Positions 1 through 8,964 of a stretch of DNA of 39,827 bases are shown in pieces; the first letter of the stretch is position 1; each line of letters starts with the position of its first letter. Source of the DNA: Nonomuraea zeae (lineage in GTDB: Bacteria; Actinomycetota; Actinomycetes; Streptosporangiales; Streptosporangiaceae); the NCBI RefSeq assembly GCF_005889725.1, contig NZ_VCKX01000094.1, positions 1 to 39,827 of the forward strand. Reading direction: 5' to 3'. A program made the translations under genes and the position numbers. Under the pieces are notes generated by a model. It was not told where the DNA came from and did not search any database. It saw nothing but the letters and a program-made list of their open reading frames with translations.

Positions 1-2
1 AC

Positions 3-140
3 ACCCTCCAGGACGCGCTGGCGGCGGCGGCCGACGTGTTCAGCCGCGCCGTGGCGCACGCCGTCCTCGCCGCCACCGGACGCGAGGGCGCGCCCGCGTA
101 CCTCGAGGTTTTCCCGAGCGCCACAGGAAGGCGATCATGA
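3..140 (+). CDS. C-terminal end of a possible P1-family (S58/DmpA-like) peptidase, cut by the window edge
   Basis: The third frame is open from the first bases to a TGA at 138-140 and encodes 45 residues. They include an Ala-rich helix (ADVFSRAVAHAVLAATG) followed by a short tail. This helix resembles the last helix of P1/S58 self-processing aminopeptidases, which usually reads like 'AADxxxRAVVHALLAA'; that match is from memory and the fragment is short. Its stop overlaps the next start (ATGA), so it is probably translationally coupled to the aldehyde dehydrogenase. The coding frame is well supported by composition and the coupling; the family call is tentative. Confidence 0.45.
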   Translation, partial: TLQDALAAAADVFSRAVAHAVLAATGREGAPAYLEVFPSATGRRS

Positions 141-1570
141 CCATCGACGCCGCCTGGCCGGCCGGCCTGCCCGTCGGAGACGGCTGGCTGGAGACCGGCC
201 GCACCACCGACGTGACCTTCCCCTACGACGGATCCCTGGTCGCCACGGCCCCGCTGGGCACGCCCGCGCACGCCACGCAGGCCGTCGAAGCGGCACTGGC
301 CGTCGCCCCCGCCATGGCCGCGCTGCCCTCCCACGCCCGCCGCACCGCTCTCATGCGCGCGCACGACGCCCTGGAGGCCGAGCGCGCCGCGTTCGAGCAC
401 CTCCTCGTCCTGGAGACCGGCAAGCCGCTGGCCGACTGCAAGGTCGAGGTGGCCAGGACGCTGCTCACCCTGGCCTCGGCCGCCGAGGAGGTCGCCAGGC
501 TGCACGGCGAGACCGTGCCGCTCGACCTGCTGCCATCCGGCGAGGGCCTGATCGGGTTCTGGACGCGCCGGCCGATCGGCGTCGTCGTCGGGATCACCGG
601 CTTCAACTACCCGCTGCTCCTCGCCGCCCACAAGATCGCCCCAGCCGTGGCGGCCGGCTGCCCGGTGATCGTCAAGCCCGCGCCCGCCACCCCGCTGGCC
701 ACGCTCTGGCTGGTGCACCTGCTGCGCTCGGCCGGCCAGGCCCTGCCACCCGCCGCCGTGCAACTCGTCACCGGGGACGTCGAGGTCGGCAAGACGCTCG
801 TGGAGGACCGGCGGATCGGGGCGGTCTCGTTCACCGGCTCGGCCGCGGCCGGCCACGCCATCGCCCGCGCCGCCGCCCCCGTCAAGGTGCTGCTGGAGCT
901 CGGCTCCAACGCGGCCCTCGTGGTCGCCGCCGACGCCGACCTGGCGGCCGCCGCCGACGCGGTGGTGCGCGGCGGCTACTACGCCTCCGGCCAGGCGTGC
1001 ATCTCCGTCCAGCGGGTGCTGGTCGAGGAGCCCGTACGCGCGGAGTTCCTGTCCCTGCTGGCCGACCGGGTGAAGAGCGTGACGGTCGGCGACCCCCGCG
1101 ACCCCGGCACCCAGGTCGCCCCGCTCATCGACCAGGCGGCCACCGACCGCGTGCTGGACTGGATCGCCGCCTCGGGCGCCGAGCCGATCGCCGGCGGGCA
1201 CCGCGACGGCCGGGCCATCGCCCCGACCGTGCTGGACGGCGTCTGCGAAGGGGCGGACGTCTGGGACGAGGAGATCTTCGGGCCCGTCGTGTGCGTGCGC
1301 TCGGTGCCCGACCTCGACGCCGCCTTCGCCGCCGTCAACGCCTCCAGGTACGGCCTGCACGCGGCCGTGTTCACCCGGTCGCTGGCCACGGCGTTCGCGG
1401 CGATCGAGCGGATCGAGGCCGGGGGAGTGGTGGTCAACGAGGTGCCGGGGTTCAGGGCGGACAACATGCCCTACGGGGGCGTGAAGGACTCGGGGATCGG
1501 GCGCGAGGGGCCCAGGTTCGCCATCGAGGAGCTGACCGTCACCAGGATGGCGGTGATCCGCCCCTCGTAA
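137..1570 (+). CDS. Aldehyde dehydrogenase (NAD(P)-dependent, ALDH superfamily)
   Basis: A 477-residue soluble enzyme expected to oxidise an aldehyde to its acid with NAD(P)+. All core ALDH landmarks are present: oxyanion Asn157 in GFNYP, cofactor-binding Lys180 in VIVKPAPAT, the FTGS turn near 232, general base Glu254 in LLELGSN, nucleophile Cys288 in GQACIS, and the EEIFGPV motif near 378-384. LELGSN replaces the common LELGGN. The GQxCISVQRV signature and overall spacing match the lactaldehyde/phosphonoacetaldehyde/succinate-semialdehyde-like branch, so the substrate cannot be named. The start at 137 has a GGAAG box about 7 bases upstream and overlaps the previous stop. It lies 44 bases before a chondroitinase-like gene on the same strand, so a role in handling sugar-derived aldehydes is possible but inferred. 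Confidence 0.93.
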   Translation: MTIDAAWPAGLPVGDGWLETGRTTDVTFPYDGSLVATAPLGTPAHATQAVEAALAVAPAMAALPSHARRTALMRAHDALEAERAAFEHLLVLETGKPLADCKVEVARTLLTLASAAEEVARLHGETVPLDLLPSGEGLIGFWTRRPIGVVVGITGFNYPLLLAAHKIAPAVAAGCPVIVKPAPATPLATLWLVHLLRSAGQALPPAAVQLVTGDVEVGKTLVEDRRIGAVSFTGSAAAGHAIARAAAPVKVLLELGSNAALVVAADADLAAAADAVVRGGYYASGQACISVQRVLVEEPVRAEFLSLLADRVKSVTVGDPRDPGTQVAPLIDQAATDRVLDWIAASGAEPIAGGHRDGRAIAPTVLDGVCEGADVWDEEIFGPVVCVRSVPDLDAAFAAVNASRYGLHAAVFTRSLATAFAAIERIEAGGVVVNEVPGFRADNMPYGGVKDSGIGREGPRFAIEELTVTRMAVIRPS

Positions 1571-1614
1571 CAGTTTGACGCGTTGTCTTTACCTTTGGAC
1601 GCGCTTCGCGTTGG

Positions 1615-4600
1615 ATGTCGCCCATGGCGAAGATCACGCGCAGGACGGTGTTCAAGGCCGGTGCGGCAAGCGCTTTCCTGTCGATGCCGGCCACCGCGGC
1701 GCAAGCCCTGGCCGGCGCCGACCTGGAGCAGCGGGCGATGGCGATGGAGCCGCCGGTGTTCCTCCTGGAGAGTGCGGTCCCGCCGCACTTCACGGGCTCG
1801 GGGCTGTCGATCAGCGAGCAGGTGGCGGTGTGCGGGAGCAGATCGCTGCGCTGGGAGCACGCGGCCCGGGCCGTGATCACGGTCAAGGCGCCGCTGAAGT
1901 GGGCGCCGGACCCCTACCGGTACGGCGACGACCAGGCCTGGCAGGGGCTCGTCGACGCGTTCTGCGTGTGGGTGCACAACGAGACGCCGGTCGACGACGT
2001 GATCAGGTTCGAGTTCGGGCGCGGGGAGCGCACCGACGTCTGGTTCGAGTTCCGGCTGGGCTTCAGCGGCTGGCGTACGGCCTGGGTCCGCTACGCGTAC
2101 GACATGCACGGCCGCCCCCACCCCGGCATGGACACCCTGCGGATCATCGCCCCCCGCCGGGCCGGCACCCTGCACCTCGACCAGCTCATGCTGAACGTGC
2201 CGCTGCGCCCCGACGCCCCCAACCGCGACTACCAGCTGCCGGACATCGCCCCGGAAGGCGACGAGTACGACAACCAGCACTGGCAGGCCCTCTACCGCTT
2301 CGACCAGCTGCTGAAGACCGTGAAGCCCGACATGTCGCCCCCGACGGCGGAAGAGCTGGCCTCCCTGCGCGCCCTGCACACCCGCTACCACGACGAATAC
2401 CTCATCGCGCCCGTGAGCGCCGACGTGCCCGGCCTGACCGCGCAGGCGAACGCCCTGATCGGCCGGCCCACGCACGCCTACCAGTCGCAGATCTACCCGG
2501 TGGAGATCGCGGCCGAGCTGAAGGCGTTCGTCAACCCGGTGACGCTGCGCGCCTGCACGGACCTGATGAAGACCCTCGCCCAGGCCCACCAGGCCAACCC
2601 CGCCGAGCGGCCCGCGCTGGCCCAGCTCTACCTGCGGATGGCCGCCCACCTGCGGGAACAGGGCTGGACCAAGGGCAGCGGCCAGGGCACCATCCATCAT
2701 CTCGGCTACGACGCCCGCGGCTTCTACGACTCGGTCTACCTGATGCGCGACGCGTTGCGCGCGGCCGGGGAGTTCGAGCGGGTACGCGCGGATCTGGAGT
2801 GGCTGACCGGGCTCGGCCGGATCTTCCGCGGCTACGGGTTCCGCATGGCGCGCGGCAGCATGATGGACATCTACAACACCACGTTCCGCGGCATGCTGGC
2901 CGCCGTACTGCTGCGCGACGGGGAGGCCGAGCAGGTCGCCTACCTGCGGGTGCTGCGCGACTGGCTGAGCGAAACGCTGCTGCCCACCGACGGCATCCAG
3001 GACGGCATCAAGGCCGACGGCACCGCGTTCCACCACGTCGGCTTCTTCCCCGACTACGTGCGCGACGGCTTCGCCGGGCTGGCCCCGCTGATCTACGTCA
3101 TGCACGGCGGCGCGTTCGCGATCTCGCCGCAGGCGTACGGATGGCTGAAGAAGGCGCTGCTGATGCAGCGTGTCTACGCCAACAAGAACCAGTGGCCGAT
3201 CTCGATCAGCGGCCGCAACCCAAGCGGGGCCACCGCCCTGTCGATCGTCCCCTTTCAGTGGCTGGCCCCCGTGGACGACGACATAGCGGCCGCGTTCCTG
3301 CGCCTGCTGCCCGCCGCGCCCACCCAGCAGCAGAAGGACCTCGCCGCCCGGCTGGCCGCCCGCGGCGTCACCGCCGAGGCCGCGCCGAGCGGCTCGTGGG
3401 CGCTCAACTACGCGGCGCTGGCCGTGCACAGGCGCGAGGAGTGGCAGGTCACCGTACGCGGCCACAACCGCTACCTGTGGAGCACCGAGATCTACGTCGG
3501 GGCCAACTGGTACGGCCGCTACAACACCTACGGCCAGATCCAGGTGCTGCACCGCGGCAACCCGGTCACCAACCTCGACAGCGGCTACGCCCAGCCCGGC
3601 TGGGACTGGAACAGGCGGCCCGGCACCACGGTCATCCACAAGCCGCTGGACCAGCTCAAGGGCGACCTGACCGGCGCCATCGAGGAGATGCTGCTCACCG
3701 ACTCGCGCTTCGCGGGGGCGCACAGCATCGACGGTCGCAACGGCATGTTCGCCATGGACCTGCGCGAGCATCCCAAGTACGACGGCTCGCACCGGGCCCG
3801 CAAGTCCGTGTTCCTGTTCGACGACCGGATCATCGCGGTCGGCACCGGGATCGCGAACGACGACGCGGCCAACGAGACCGAGACCACCCTGTTCCAGACC
3901 CGGCTGGCGGCCAGGAGCGCGCCCACGGTGGTGGACGGGACGGCGGTGACGGCGTTCCCGTACGAGGCACTCGACGGCGGGCCGCGCTGGCTGCTCGACG
4001 ACAAGGGCATCGGCTACTACCTGGCGGACGGCCAGAAGGTCGCCCTGACCCGCTCGGCCCAGAGCTCCCGCAACAACGCCACCGAGGAGGCGACCGCCGG
4101 GGACTTCGCCACGGCCTGGATCAGGCACGGCACCGCGCCTCGCGACGGGACCTACCAGTACGCCATGGTCGTCGGCGCGACGGCCGAGCGGATGGCCGGG
4201 TTCGCCGCGGCGATGGCGGACGCGGAGCGGGCCCCGTACCGGGTGCTGCGGGCGGACCGGACGGCCCACGTCGTCAGCGACCGCGCGAGCGGCCTCACCG
4301 GATACGCGGTGTTCGAGCGGACCCGCCTGGACGGCCTGGTGCGCGAGGTGGACACGCCTTCGATGGTGCTCGTCCGGGAAGAGGGCGAGACGCTGGTGCT
4401 CGCGGTGTGCGATCCGGATCTGCGGCTCTACAGCGGGATCGACCCCGACCAGTACGAGAAGGGGCGCTATGCGGGCCACTACAGCCCCTGGTCGCGGCCC
4501 TGGCTGGACGACCCGAGCCACCCGCACCGGCTGCGGGTGACCCTGGAGGGGCGCTGGCGGGCCGGGGACGACCAGCCGTGCCGCGTCAGGGTCACCGGAT

Positions 4601-4665
4601 CGCGCACGGTCGTGGAGTTCGAGACCGTGCACGGGCAGCCGGTGCAGGTGCGGCTCAGCCGCTGA
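1615..4665 (+). CDS. Secreted polysaccharide lyase family 8, chondroitin ABC lyase-like
   Basis: A 1016-residue exported lyase predicted to cleave uronic-acid polysaccharides by beta-elimination. The N-terminus has a Tat signal (ITRRTVFKAG, then a hydrophobic stretch ending near residue 34). An N-terminal beta-domain is followed by an alpha/alpha toroid (about 240-540) and C-terminal beta-sheets. The family landmarks line up with Proteus chondroitinase ABC I: His474 and Tyr481 in AFHHVGFFPDY, Arg534 in ISGRNPSG, and Glu625 in LWSTEIY, corresponding to His501, Tyr508, Arg560 and Glu653. SGYAQPGWDWNRRPGTT also matches the lyase core. The length is normal for ABC-type enzymes. ATG 1624 is an alternative start giving MAKITRR; neither start has a strong ribosome site. 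Exact substrate (chondroitin, dermatan, hyaluronan or a bacterial glycan) is not settled by sequence. Confidence 0.92.
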   Translation: MSPMAKITRRTVFKAGAASAFLSMPATAAQALAGADLEQRAMAMEPPVFLLESAVPPHFTGSGLSISEQVAVCGSRSLRWEHAARAVITVKAPLKWAPDPYRYGDDQAWQGLVDAFCVWVHNETPVDDVIRFEFGRGERTDVWFEFRLGFSGWRTAWVRYAYDMHGRPHPGMDTLRIIAPRRAGTLHLDQLMLNVPLRPDAPNRDYQLPDIAPEGDEYDNQHWQALYRFDQLLKTVKPDMSPPTAEELASLRALHTRYHDEYLIAPVSADVPGLTAQANALIGRPTHAYQSQIYPVEIAAELKAFVNPVTLRACTDLMKTLAQAHQANPAERPALAQLYLRMAAHLREQGWTKGSGQGTIHHLGYDARGFYDSVYLMRDALRAAGEFERVRADLEWLTGLGRIFRGYGFRMARGSMMDIYNTTFRGMLAAVLLRDGEAEQVAYLRVLRDWLSETLLPTDGIQDGIKADGTAFHHVGFFPDYVRDGFAGLAPLIYVMHGGAFAISPQAYGWLKKALLMQRVYANKNQWPISISGRNPSGATALSIVPFQWLAPVDDDIAAAFLRLLPAAPTQQQKDLAARLAARGVTAEAAPSGSWALNYAALAVHRREEWQVTVRGHNRYLWSTEIYVGANWYGRYNTYGQIQVLHRGNPVTNLDSGYAQPGWDWNRRPGTTVIHKPLDQLKGDLTGAIEEMLLTDSRFAGAHSIDGRNGMFAMDLREHPKYDGSHRARKSVFLFDDRIIAVGTGIANDDAANETETTLFQTRLAARSAPTVVDGTAVTAFPYEALDGGPRWLLDDKGIGYYLADGQKVALTRSAQSSRNNATEEATAGDFATAWIRHGTAPRDGTYQYAMVVGATAERMAGFAAAMADAERAPYRVLRADRTAHVVSDRASGLTGYAVFERTRLDGLVREVDTPSMVLVREEGETLVLAVCDPDLRLYSGIDPDQYEKGRYAGHYSPWSRPWLDDPSHPHRLRVTLEGRWRAGDDQPCRVRVTGSRTVVEFETVHGQPVQVRLSR

Positions 4666-4686
4666 TCGGCGGGGGTGGGCCGGGGC

Positions 4687-5448
4687 TCAGTTGGGCGGAT
4701 CGAAGCGGCCGTCCACGGCGGTCCACCCGCCGTCCACGTACAGCACCGAGCCGGTGACGAAGCTCGCCGCGTCGCCGGCCAGGTAGACCACGGCCCCGGC
4801 CAGCTCCTCCGCCGACGCCCACCGGCCGAGCGCGCTCTTGGCGGCGTAGGCGGCGTACCAGTCGGGGTTGTCCTTGATCTGCCTGGTCAGCGGGGTCTCG
4901 ACCACGCCGGGCGCGATCGCGTTCACCCGCACGCCGTGCGGACCGAACTCGGCGGCGGCCGTCCTGAGCAGCTGCACCAGCCCCGCCTTCGTGGCCGAGT
5001 AGACGCCCTGGCCCGGCTCGGTGACGGACGCGCGGATCGAGGCGAACCCGATGATGGACCCGCGCCCCCGGGCCACCATCCCCGCCCCGAACGCCCGCAC
5101 CACGTCGAACGAGGCCCGCAGGTTCAGCCCCACCACGCGGTCGAACTCCTCGCCCGAGTAGTCGAGCAGCCGCTTGCGCACGTTCGTGGCGGCGGTGAAC
5201 ACCAGCACGTCGGCCGGTTCGGCGGCGGCCAGCTCGCGCACCGCCTCCGCGTCCAGCACGTCGAGCAGCCGGGCGGCGGCGCCGCAGCGTGCGGCGGTCT
5301 CCTCCGCCGAGGCGAGGTCGCGGTCGGCGCACACGACGGAGGCGCCGTGGGCGGCCAGGGCCAGCGCGGCCTCCCTGCCGATCCCGCTGCCGGCCCCGAT
5401 CACCACGGCCCGCCGTCCGTCCAGGCGGAAGAGCGCGTCATATCCCAT
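4687..5448 (-). CDS. Short-chain dehydrogenase/reductase, KduD/gluconate-5-dehydrogenase-like
   Basis: A 253-residue classical SDR. It has the Rossmann glycine motif GAGSGIGRE near residue 18, the active-site Ser in IIGFASIRAS, the YSATK catalytic pair (Tyr-x-x-x-Lys), and a C-terminal LYVDGGW. The segment RKRLLDYSGEEFDRVVGLNL replaces the usual NNAG region with a charged version, as in some 2-keto-3-deoxygluconate or gluconate 5-dehydrogenases. I chose ATG 5448 because AGGG lies about 8 bases upstream; GTG 5457 would add three residues. It converges on the PL8 lyase with 21 bases between stops. A perfect GntR/FadR-like palindrome sits 17-31 bases upstream of the start. A role in metabolising unsaturated uronates is inferred from context only. 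Confidence 0.88.
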   Translation of the reverse strand: MGYDALFRLDGRRAVVIGAGSGIGREAALALAAHGASVVCADRDLASAEETAARCGAAARLLDVLDAEAVRELAAAEPADVLVFTAATNVRKRLLDYSGEEFDRVVGLNLRASFDVVRAFGAGMVARGRGSIIGFASIRASVTEPGQGVYSATKAGLVQLLRTAAAEFGPHGVRVNAIAPGVVETPLTRQIKDNPDWYAAYAAKSALGRWASAEELAGAVVYLAGDAASFVTGSVLYVDGGWTAVDGRFDPPN

Positions 5449-5464
5449 ACGAGGCACCCTAACG

Positions 5465-5479
5465 ACTGGTCTGACCAGT
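5465..5479. promoter_or_regulatory. GntR/FadR-type operator palindrome upstream of the SDR
   Basis: ACTGGTC-T-GACCAGT is a perfect 15-base palindrome. Its core, TGGTCTGACCA, fits the TGGTnnnACCA pattern bound by FadR-subfamily GntR regulators. It lies just upstream of the minus-strand SDR start and downstream of nothing else that needs it. No GntR gene is present in the window, so the regulator must be encoded elsewhere. Confidence 0.6.
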
Positions 5480-5503
5480 GCACCAGGTGCTGGGCCGTCC
5501 GAT

Positions 5504-6049
5504 TCAGCGCGAGCGGGCGGCCTCCCAGTCGGAACGCAGCAGCTCGTACTCCACTTCGCCGTGCTCGCTGCCCTCGATCGGGTCGGGGAAGTCGATGAAG
5601 AAGGTGCGCGCGAACCTCAGCCCGGCCTTCTCCATGACCCGCCGCGACCCGCGATTGACCGCCATCGTCTGGGCGAACACCCGGCGCGCGCCCAGCTCCC
5701 CGAACGCCTTGCCGATCAGCGCCCGCGACCCCTCGGTCGCGTAGCCCTTGTTCCAGGCCGCCTTGTGCAGCCGGTAGCCCAGCTCGGGCTCGTCCTCGGG
5801 GCCGTTCTCCGGCGCGCGCAGGATGAACCAGCCCAGGAACGCGCCCGACTGCTTCTCGACGGCCGCGAAGTAGCCCGAGACGATGTACCTCGGCAGCGTC
5901 TCCTCGACGATCACCTCGCGCGGCGTCGGCCGGCCGCCGTTGAGGTAGCGCATGACCTCGGGGTCGTTGTGCAGGGCGAAAAGGTGGTCGGCGTCGGACT
6001 CGGTGAAGCGGCGCAGGATCAGCCGGTCGGTCTCCAGGAAAATGTGCAC
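5504..6049 (-). CDS. GNAT N-acetyltransferase, RimJ/RimL-like
   Basis: A 181-residue acetyl-CoA-dependent acetyltransferase. It opens with LETDRLILRRFTESDADHLF, the classic start of the RimJ/RimL (Acetyltransf_3) group. It then has ELGYRLHKAAWNKGYATEGS, where the R/Q-x-x-G-x-G/A acetyl-CoA loop appears as WNKGYATE, and MAVNRGSRRVMEKAGLRF, the usual 'N..S..v.eKlGf' element. These enzymes acetylate ribosomal protein N-termini, antibiotics or small amines; the acceptor here is unknown. It is a single gene, with 59 bases to the next gene on the same strand. Confidence 0.9.
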   Translation of the reverse strand: MHIFLETDRLILRRFTESDADHLFALHNDPEVMRYLNGGRPTPREVIVEETLPRYIVSGYFAAVEKQSGAFLGWFILRAPENGPEDEPELGYRLHKAAWNKGYATEGSRALIGKAFGELGARRVFAQTMAVNRGSRRVMEKAGLRFARTFFIDFPDPIEGSEHGEVEYELLRSDWEAARSR

Positions 6050-6107
6050 CGGGACACGCTAGCCAGCCCGTCGCGCCGGACTCGACGGATTTTCCGGCCC
6101 GCGCTGC

Positions 6108-6923
6108 TCACAGCCCGGTCAGGGAGTCGGAGAGCGCGCGCAGGCGGGCGCGGGCGCCGGGGTCGTAGGCCTGCTCCAGCGCGGGCGCGGGACGCGTGCC
6201 GTCGAAGAAGCGGCCGGACACCTCGTCCAGCTCCGGGTCGGTGGCCAGCCGCGAGGTGGCCGCCACGCCCTCGCGCAGCTCGCTCGCCGGTGAGGCGACC
6301 ATCTTGGTCGGCATGTACGTGGCCGGATGCAGCGCGTTGGCCGTCACCCCCGTGCCGGCCAGCTCCTCGGCCAGATCCACGGTGAACATCACCTGCGCCA
6401 GCTTGCTCTGGCAGTAGGCCCGCACCCCGCTGTACTCCTTGACCAGCATCACGTCGTCGAAGTCGATCGGGGCCTGGCCGAGACTGCTGACGTGCACGAT
6501 CCTGGACGGCGCCGCCGAGGTCAGGACCGGCAGCAGCAGCCGGGTGAGCAGATAGCCGGCCAGGTAGTTGACCGCGAACCTGAGCTCGTGCCCGTCCGCG
6601 CTCTCCTGCCGCGCCCCGCCGCCCGGCACCGTCGAGCCGATCCCGGCGTTGTTGATCAGCGTGTCGAGCCCCTTGTGCTCGGAGGCGACCGCGCCGGCCA
6701 GCTCGCGCACCTGCCCGAGCGAGGCCAGGTCCGCGCGGTACCAGTGGAGCCGGGCGTCGGGGACGCGCGCTCTGATCTCCTCCATGGTGGCCTGCCCGCG
6801 CTCGTCGTCGCGGCCGTGCACGAGCACGGTCGCGCCGCGCTCCGCGAGGTCCGCGGCGAGCGCCCGGCCGAGCCCGTCGGTCGCGCCGGTGACGAGGATC
6901 GTGCGCTGCTCCATGGGACGCAT
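6108..6923 (-). CDS. SDR family oxidoreductase (retinol dehydrogenase/protochlorophyllide reductase-like)
   Basis: A 271-residue NAD(P)-dependent SDR. It has ILVTGATDGLGRALA near the N-terminus, NNAGIGS, IVHVSSLG with the active-site Ser, and YCQSKLAQVMF with the Tyr/Lys pair. The sequence YCQSKLA and a C-terminal region lacking the DGG motif place it with the retinol-dehydrogenase/WW-oxidoreductase-like branch rather than FabG types. I prefer ATG 6923, with GGAGG 5 bases upstream, over GTG 6935 or ATG 6914. It follows the response regulator by about 42 bases on the same strand and may be its transcriptional passenger. The substrate is unknown. Confidence 0.88.
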   Translation of the reverse strand: MRPMEQRTILVTGATDGLGRALAADLAERGATVLVHGRDDERGQATMEEIRARVPDARLHWYRADLASLGQVRELAGAVASEHKGLDTLINNAGIGSTVPGGGARQESADGHELRFAVNYLAGYLLTRLLLPVLTSAAPSRIVHVSSLGQAPIDFDDVMLVKEYSGVRAYCQSKLAQVMFTVDLAEELAGTGVTANALHPATYMPTKMVASPASELREGVAATSRLATDPELDEVSGRFFDGTRPAPALEQAYDPGARARLRALSDSLTGL

Positions 6924-6965
6924 GCGTGCCTCCACTCCGCCCTTCGCTTCGACGCTACCAGCCGC

Positions 6966-7616
6966 TCAGCTCTCGCCGCCGGGTCTGAGCAGCCCGGCCT
7001 CGTACGCCGCGGCGACCGCCGCCGCCCGGTCGCTCACCTCCAGTTTGGCGAAGACGTGCAGCAGGTGCGTCTTCACCGTGGCCTCGGTGATGAACAGCCT
7101 TCCGGCGATCTCGCGATTGGTCGCGCCCTTGGCGATCAGCCCGAGCACCTCCAGCTCCCTGGGGCTCAGCGGCTGCGGGCGCGGCGCGCGTTCGCGCCGG
7201 TCGAGAACGCGGCCGAGAACGTGGGCCACGGCGGGGGAGAGCACGCTCTCGCCCCGTGCCGCCGCCTGGACGGCGCGGCGCAGCTCGGCGCGCGGGGTGT
7301 CCTTGAGCAGGTAGCCGGTGGCGCCCTGCTCGATCGCGGGCAGCACGTCGGCGTCGTCGTCGAACGTGGTCAGGACCAGCACCGGCAGGCCGGGCGTCTG
7401 CTCGCGCAACCGCCGGATGACCTCCGCGCCGCTCATCCCCGGCATGCGCAGGTCGAGGAGCACCACGTCGGGCGCGGTCCGCAGGGCCACGGCGAGCGCC
7501 TCAGGCCCGTCGGCCGCCTCGCCGGCGACCTCGAAGTCGCCGTCGGCGGAGAAGATCCCGCGCAGCCCGTCCCTGACGACGGGGTGATCGTCCACGATGA
7601 TGAGGCGGATCGGCAT
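6966..7616 (-). CDS. NarL/LuxR-family response regulator
   Basis: A 216-residue two-component output protein. The receiver domain (1-118) shows the acidic pair Asp9-Asp10, phosphoacceptor Asp55 in VVLLDLRMPG, Thr83/84 in LVLTTF and Lys105 in YLLKDT. A linker leads to a LuxR-type helix-turn-helix (about 150-206) with LSPRELEVLGLIAKGATNREIA and the recognition helix VKTHLLHVF. It begins three bases after the histidine kinase stop, so the two are co-transcribed and almost certainly a cognate pair. Target genes are unknown; the adjacent SDR is a candidate by position. Confidence 0.96.
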   Translation of the reverse strand: MPIRLIIVDDHPVVRDGLRGIFSADGDFEVAGEAADGPEALAVALRTAPDVVLLDLRMPGMSGAEVIRRLREQTPGLPVLVLTTFDDDADVLPAIEQGATGYLLKDTPRAELRRAVQAAARGESVLSPAVAHVLGRVLDRRERAPRPQPLSPRELEVLGLIAKGATNREIAGRLFITEATVKTHLLHVFAKLEVSDRAAAVAAAYEAGLLRPGGES

Positions 7617-7619
7617 AAG

Positions 7620-8825
7620 TCAGGACACGCTCCCTGCGGGGATGGCCGGAACGGTGGCCGAGACGCCCGTGCCCTGGCCGGGGGCCGTCTCGATGGTGAG
7701 GTCGCCGGCCAGCCTCGTGACGCGCTGGCGCATCGCGACCAGGCCGAACCCGCCGTCGGTCGCGCCCGGGTTCGCCGGGTCGAAGCCGCGGCCGTCGTCG
7801 CGCACGTCCAGGGCCACGACGTCCTCCATGTACGACAGGGTGAGCCCGACCCTGGCCGCGCCGGCGTGCTTGCCCGCGTTGGCCAGCGCCTCCTGCGCGA
7901 CCCGCAGCAAGGTGGATTCCACCTCCACGTGCAGCGGCCGGGAGTCGCCGGTGACCGAGACGGCGACGGGCACGCCGGTGGAGCGCGACCAGGCCGCCGC
8001 GACCTCGCGCAGGGCGGCCGGCAGCTGGGCCTCGTGCAGCGGCGCCGGGCGTAACGCCTGGACGGAGCGGCGCGCCTCGGTCAGGCTCTCCTTGGCCATG
8101 GCGCGGGCGGCGTCCAGCCGGGCGCGGACGGCTCCGGCGTCGCCGGCCGTGCCCTCGGCGGCTTCGAGCTGCGTGAGGATGGCGGTCAGGCCCTGCGCGA
8201 TCGTGTCGTGGATCTCCCTGGCCAGCCGCTGCCGCTCCGCCAGCACGCCGGCCTCGCGGGCCTGGGTCAGGAGCTGGGCCTGCAGGCCGGCGTTCTCCTC
8301 CGCGAGCGCGGCCAGCTTGGCGCCGCTCTCCTCGAGCTCCGCGATCATGGCCTTGCGCTGCTCGTTCTGCCTGGAGACGGTCCGGATGAGCAGCCCGACC
8401 GTGGAGGCGACCAGCACTCCCACGAGGAAGGAGAAGGCCAGCTCGCCGGTGTCCCGCTCGCCGGGCCGGGCGGTCAGCATCACACCGACCGTCGCGGCCA
8501 CCCCCGCATACGCCCACCAGCCCGGCGCCAGGGAGAACACCTGGACGAACGTCCCCACCCCGGTCACCGTGAACGCCCCGTCGAGCCGGATCAGCGTCCA
8601 GACCACGGCGAGCAGCACCGCGAAGTAGGCGACCAGCGCCGGGGCCCGCTCGATCCGGCTGAAGCGGGAGGCGACCATGAACCAGTGCCACGCGGCCGCG
8701 AACGCCGCCAGCGCCGCCACCTCCGGCCGCCACCGCGCCGCCAGCGAGAAGAGCGCGGGCAGCGCGATGAACAGGTAGGGCAGGAGGGGCCAGGCGCGAT
8801 CCCAGCGCGAGGCGTCGGCGGTCAC
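7620..8825 (-). CDS. Sensor histidine kinase, HisKA_3/NarX-like
   Basis: A 401-residue membrane sensor kinase. Residues 13-150 contain about five hydrophobic segments with no evident extracellular domain, suggesting intramembrane sensing. A coiled-coil rich in Glu, Ala and Leu (150-195) leads to the phosphorylation helix RLAREIHDTIAQGL with His206. The ATP-binding domain carries the N-box region (AQEALANAGKHA), DVRDDGRGFD as the D-box and GGFGLVAMRQR as the G-box. This is the standard HisKA_3 partner of NarL-type regulators such as the gene that follows. It starts with GTG at 8825; I see no strong ribosome site and no other in-frame start close by. Confidence 0.94.
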   Translation of the reverse strand: MTADASRWDRAWPLLPYLFIALPALFSLAARWRPEVAALAAFAAAWHWFMVASRFSRIERAPALVAYFAVLLAVVWTLIRLDGAFTVTGVGTFVQVFSLAPGWWAYAGVAATVGVMLTARPGERDTGELAFSFLVGVLVASTVGLLIRTVSRQNEQRKAMIAELEESGAKLAALAEENAGLQAQLLTQAREAGVLAERQRLAREIHDTIAQGLTAILTQLEAAEGTAGDAGAVRARLDAARAMAKESLTEARRSVQALRPAPLHEAQLPAALREVAAAWSRSTGVPVAVSVTGDSRPLHVEVESTLLRVAQEALANAGKHAGAARVGLTLSYMEDVVALDVRDDGRGFDPANPGATDGGFGLVAMRQRVTRLAGDLTIETAPGQGTGVSATVPAIPAGSVS

Positions 8826-8964
8826 CGGCGCGGCACCCGGATCGCGCCGCCGGCGGCCGGGGAAACGATCGCGGCCATGCCGGCCAGCGTAGCGGGGGAC
8901 ACGCCACCGGTCACCTGCCGAGCGGGCTCATCGTGGCGCCCTGTCCGAGCCGGCGCCGGGCATT

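Noticed and set aside
1471..4632. A 1053-codon open frame on the minus strand
   Set aside because: It is an antisense shadow of the PL8 lyase. The product is rich in Arg, Gly, His, Val and Gln with no domain, while the + strand frame has a Tat signal and catalytic residues.
1575..4757. A 1060-codon open frame on the plus strand overlapping the PL8 gene
   Set aside because: An Arg/Ala/Pro/Gly-rich out-of-frame shadow with no motif. High GC removes stop codons in this frame.
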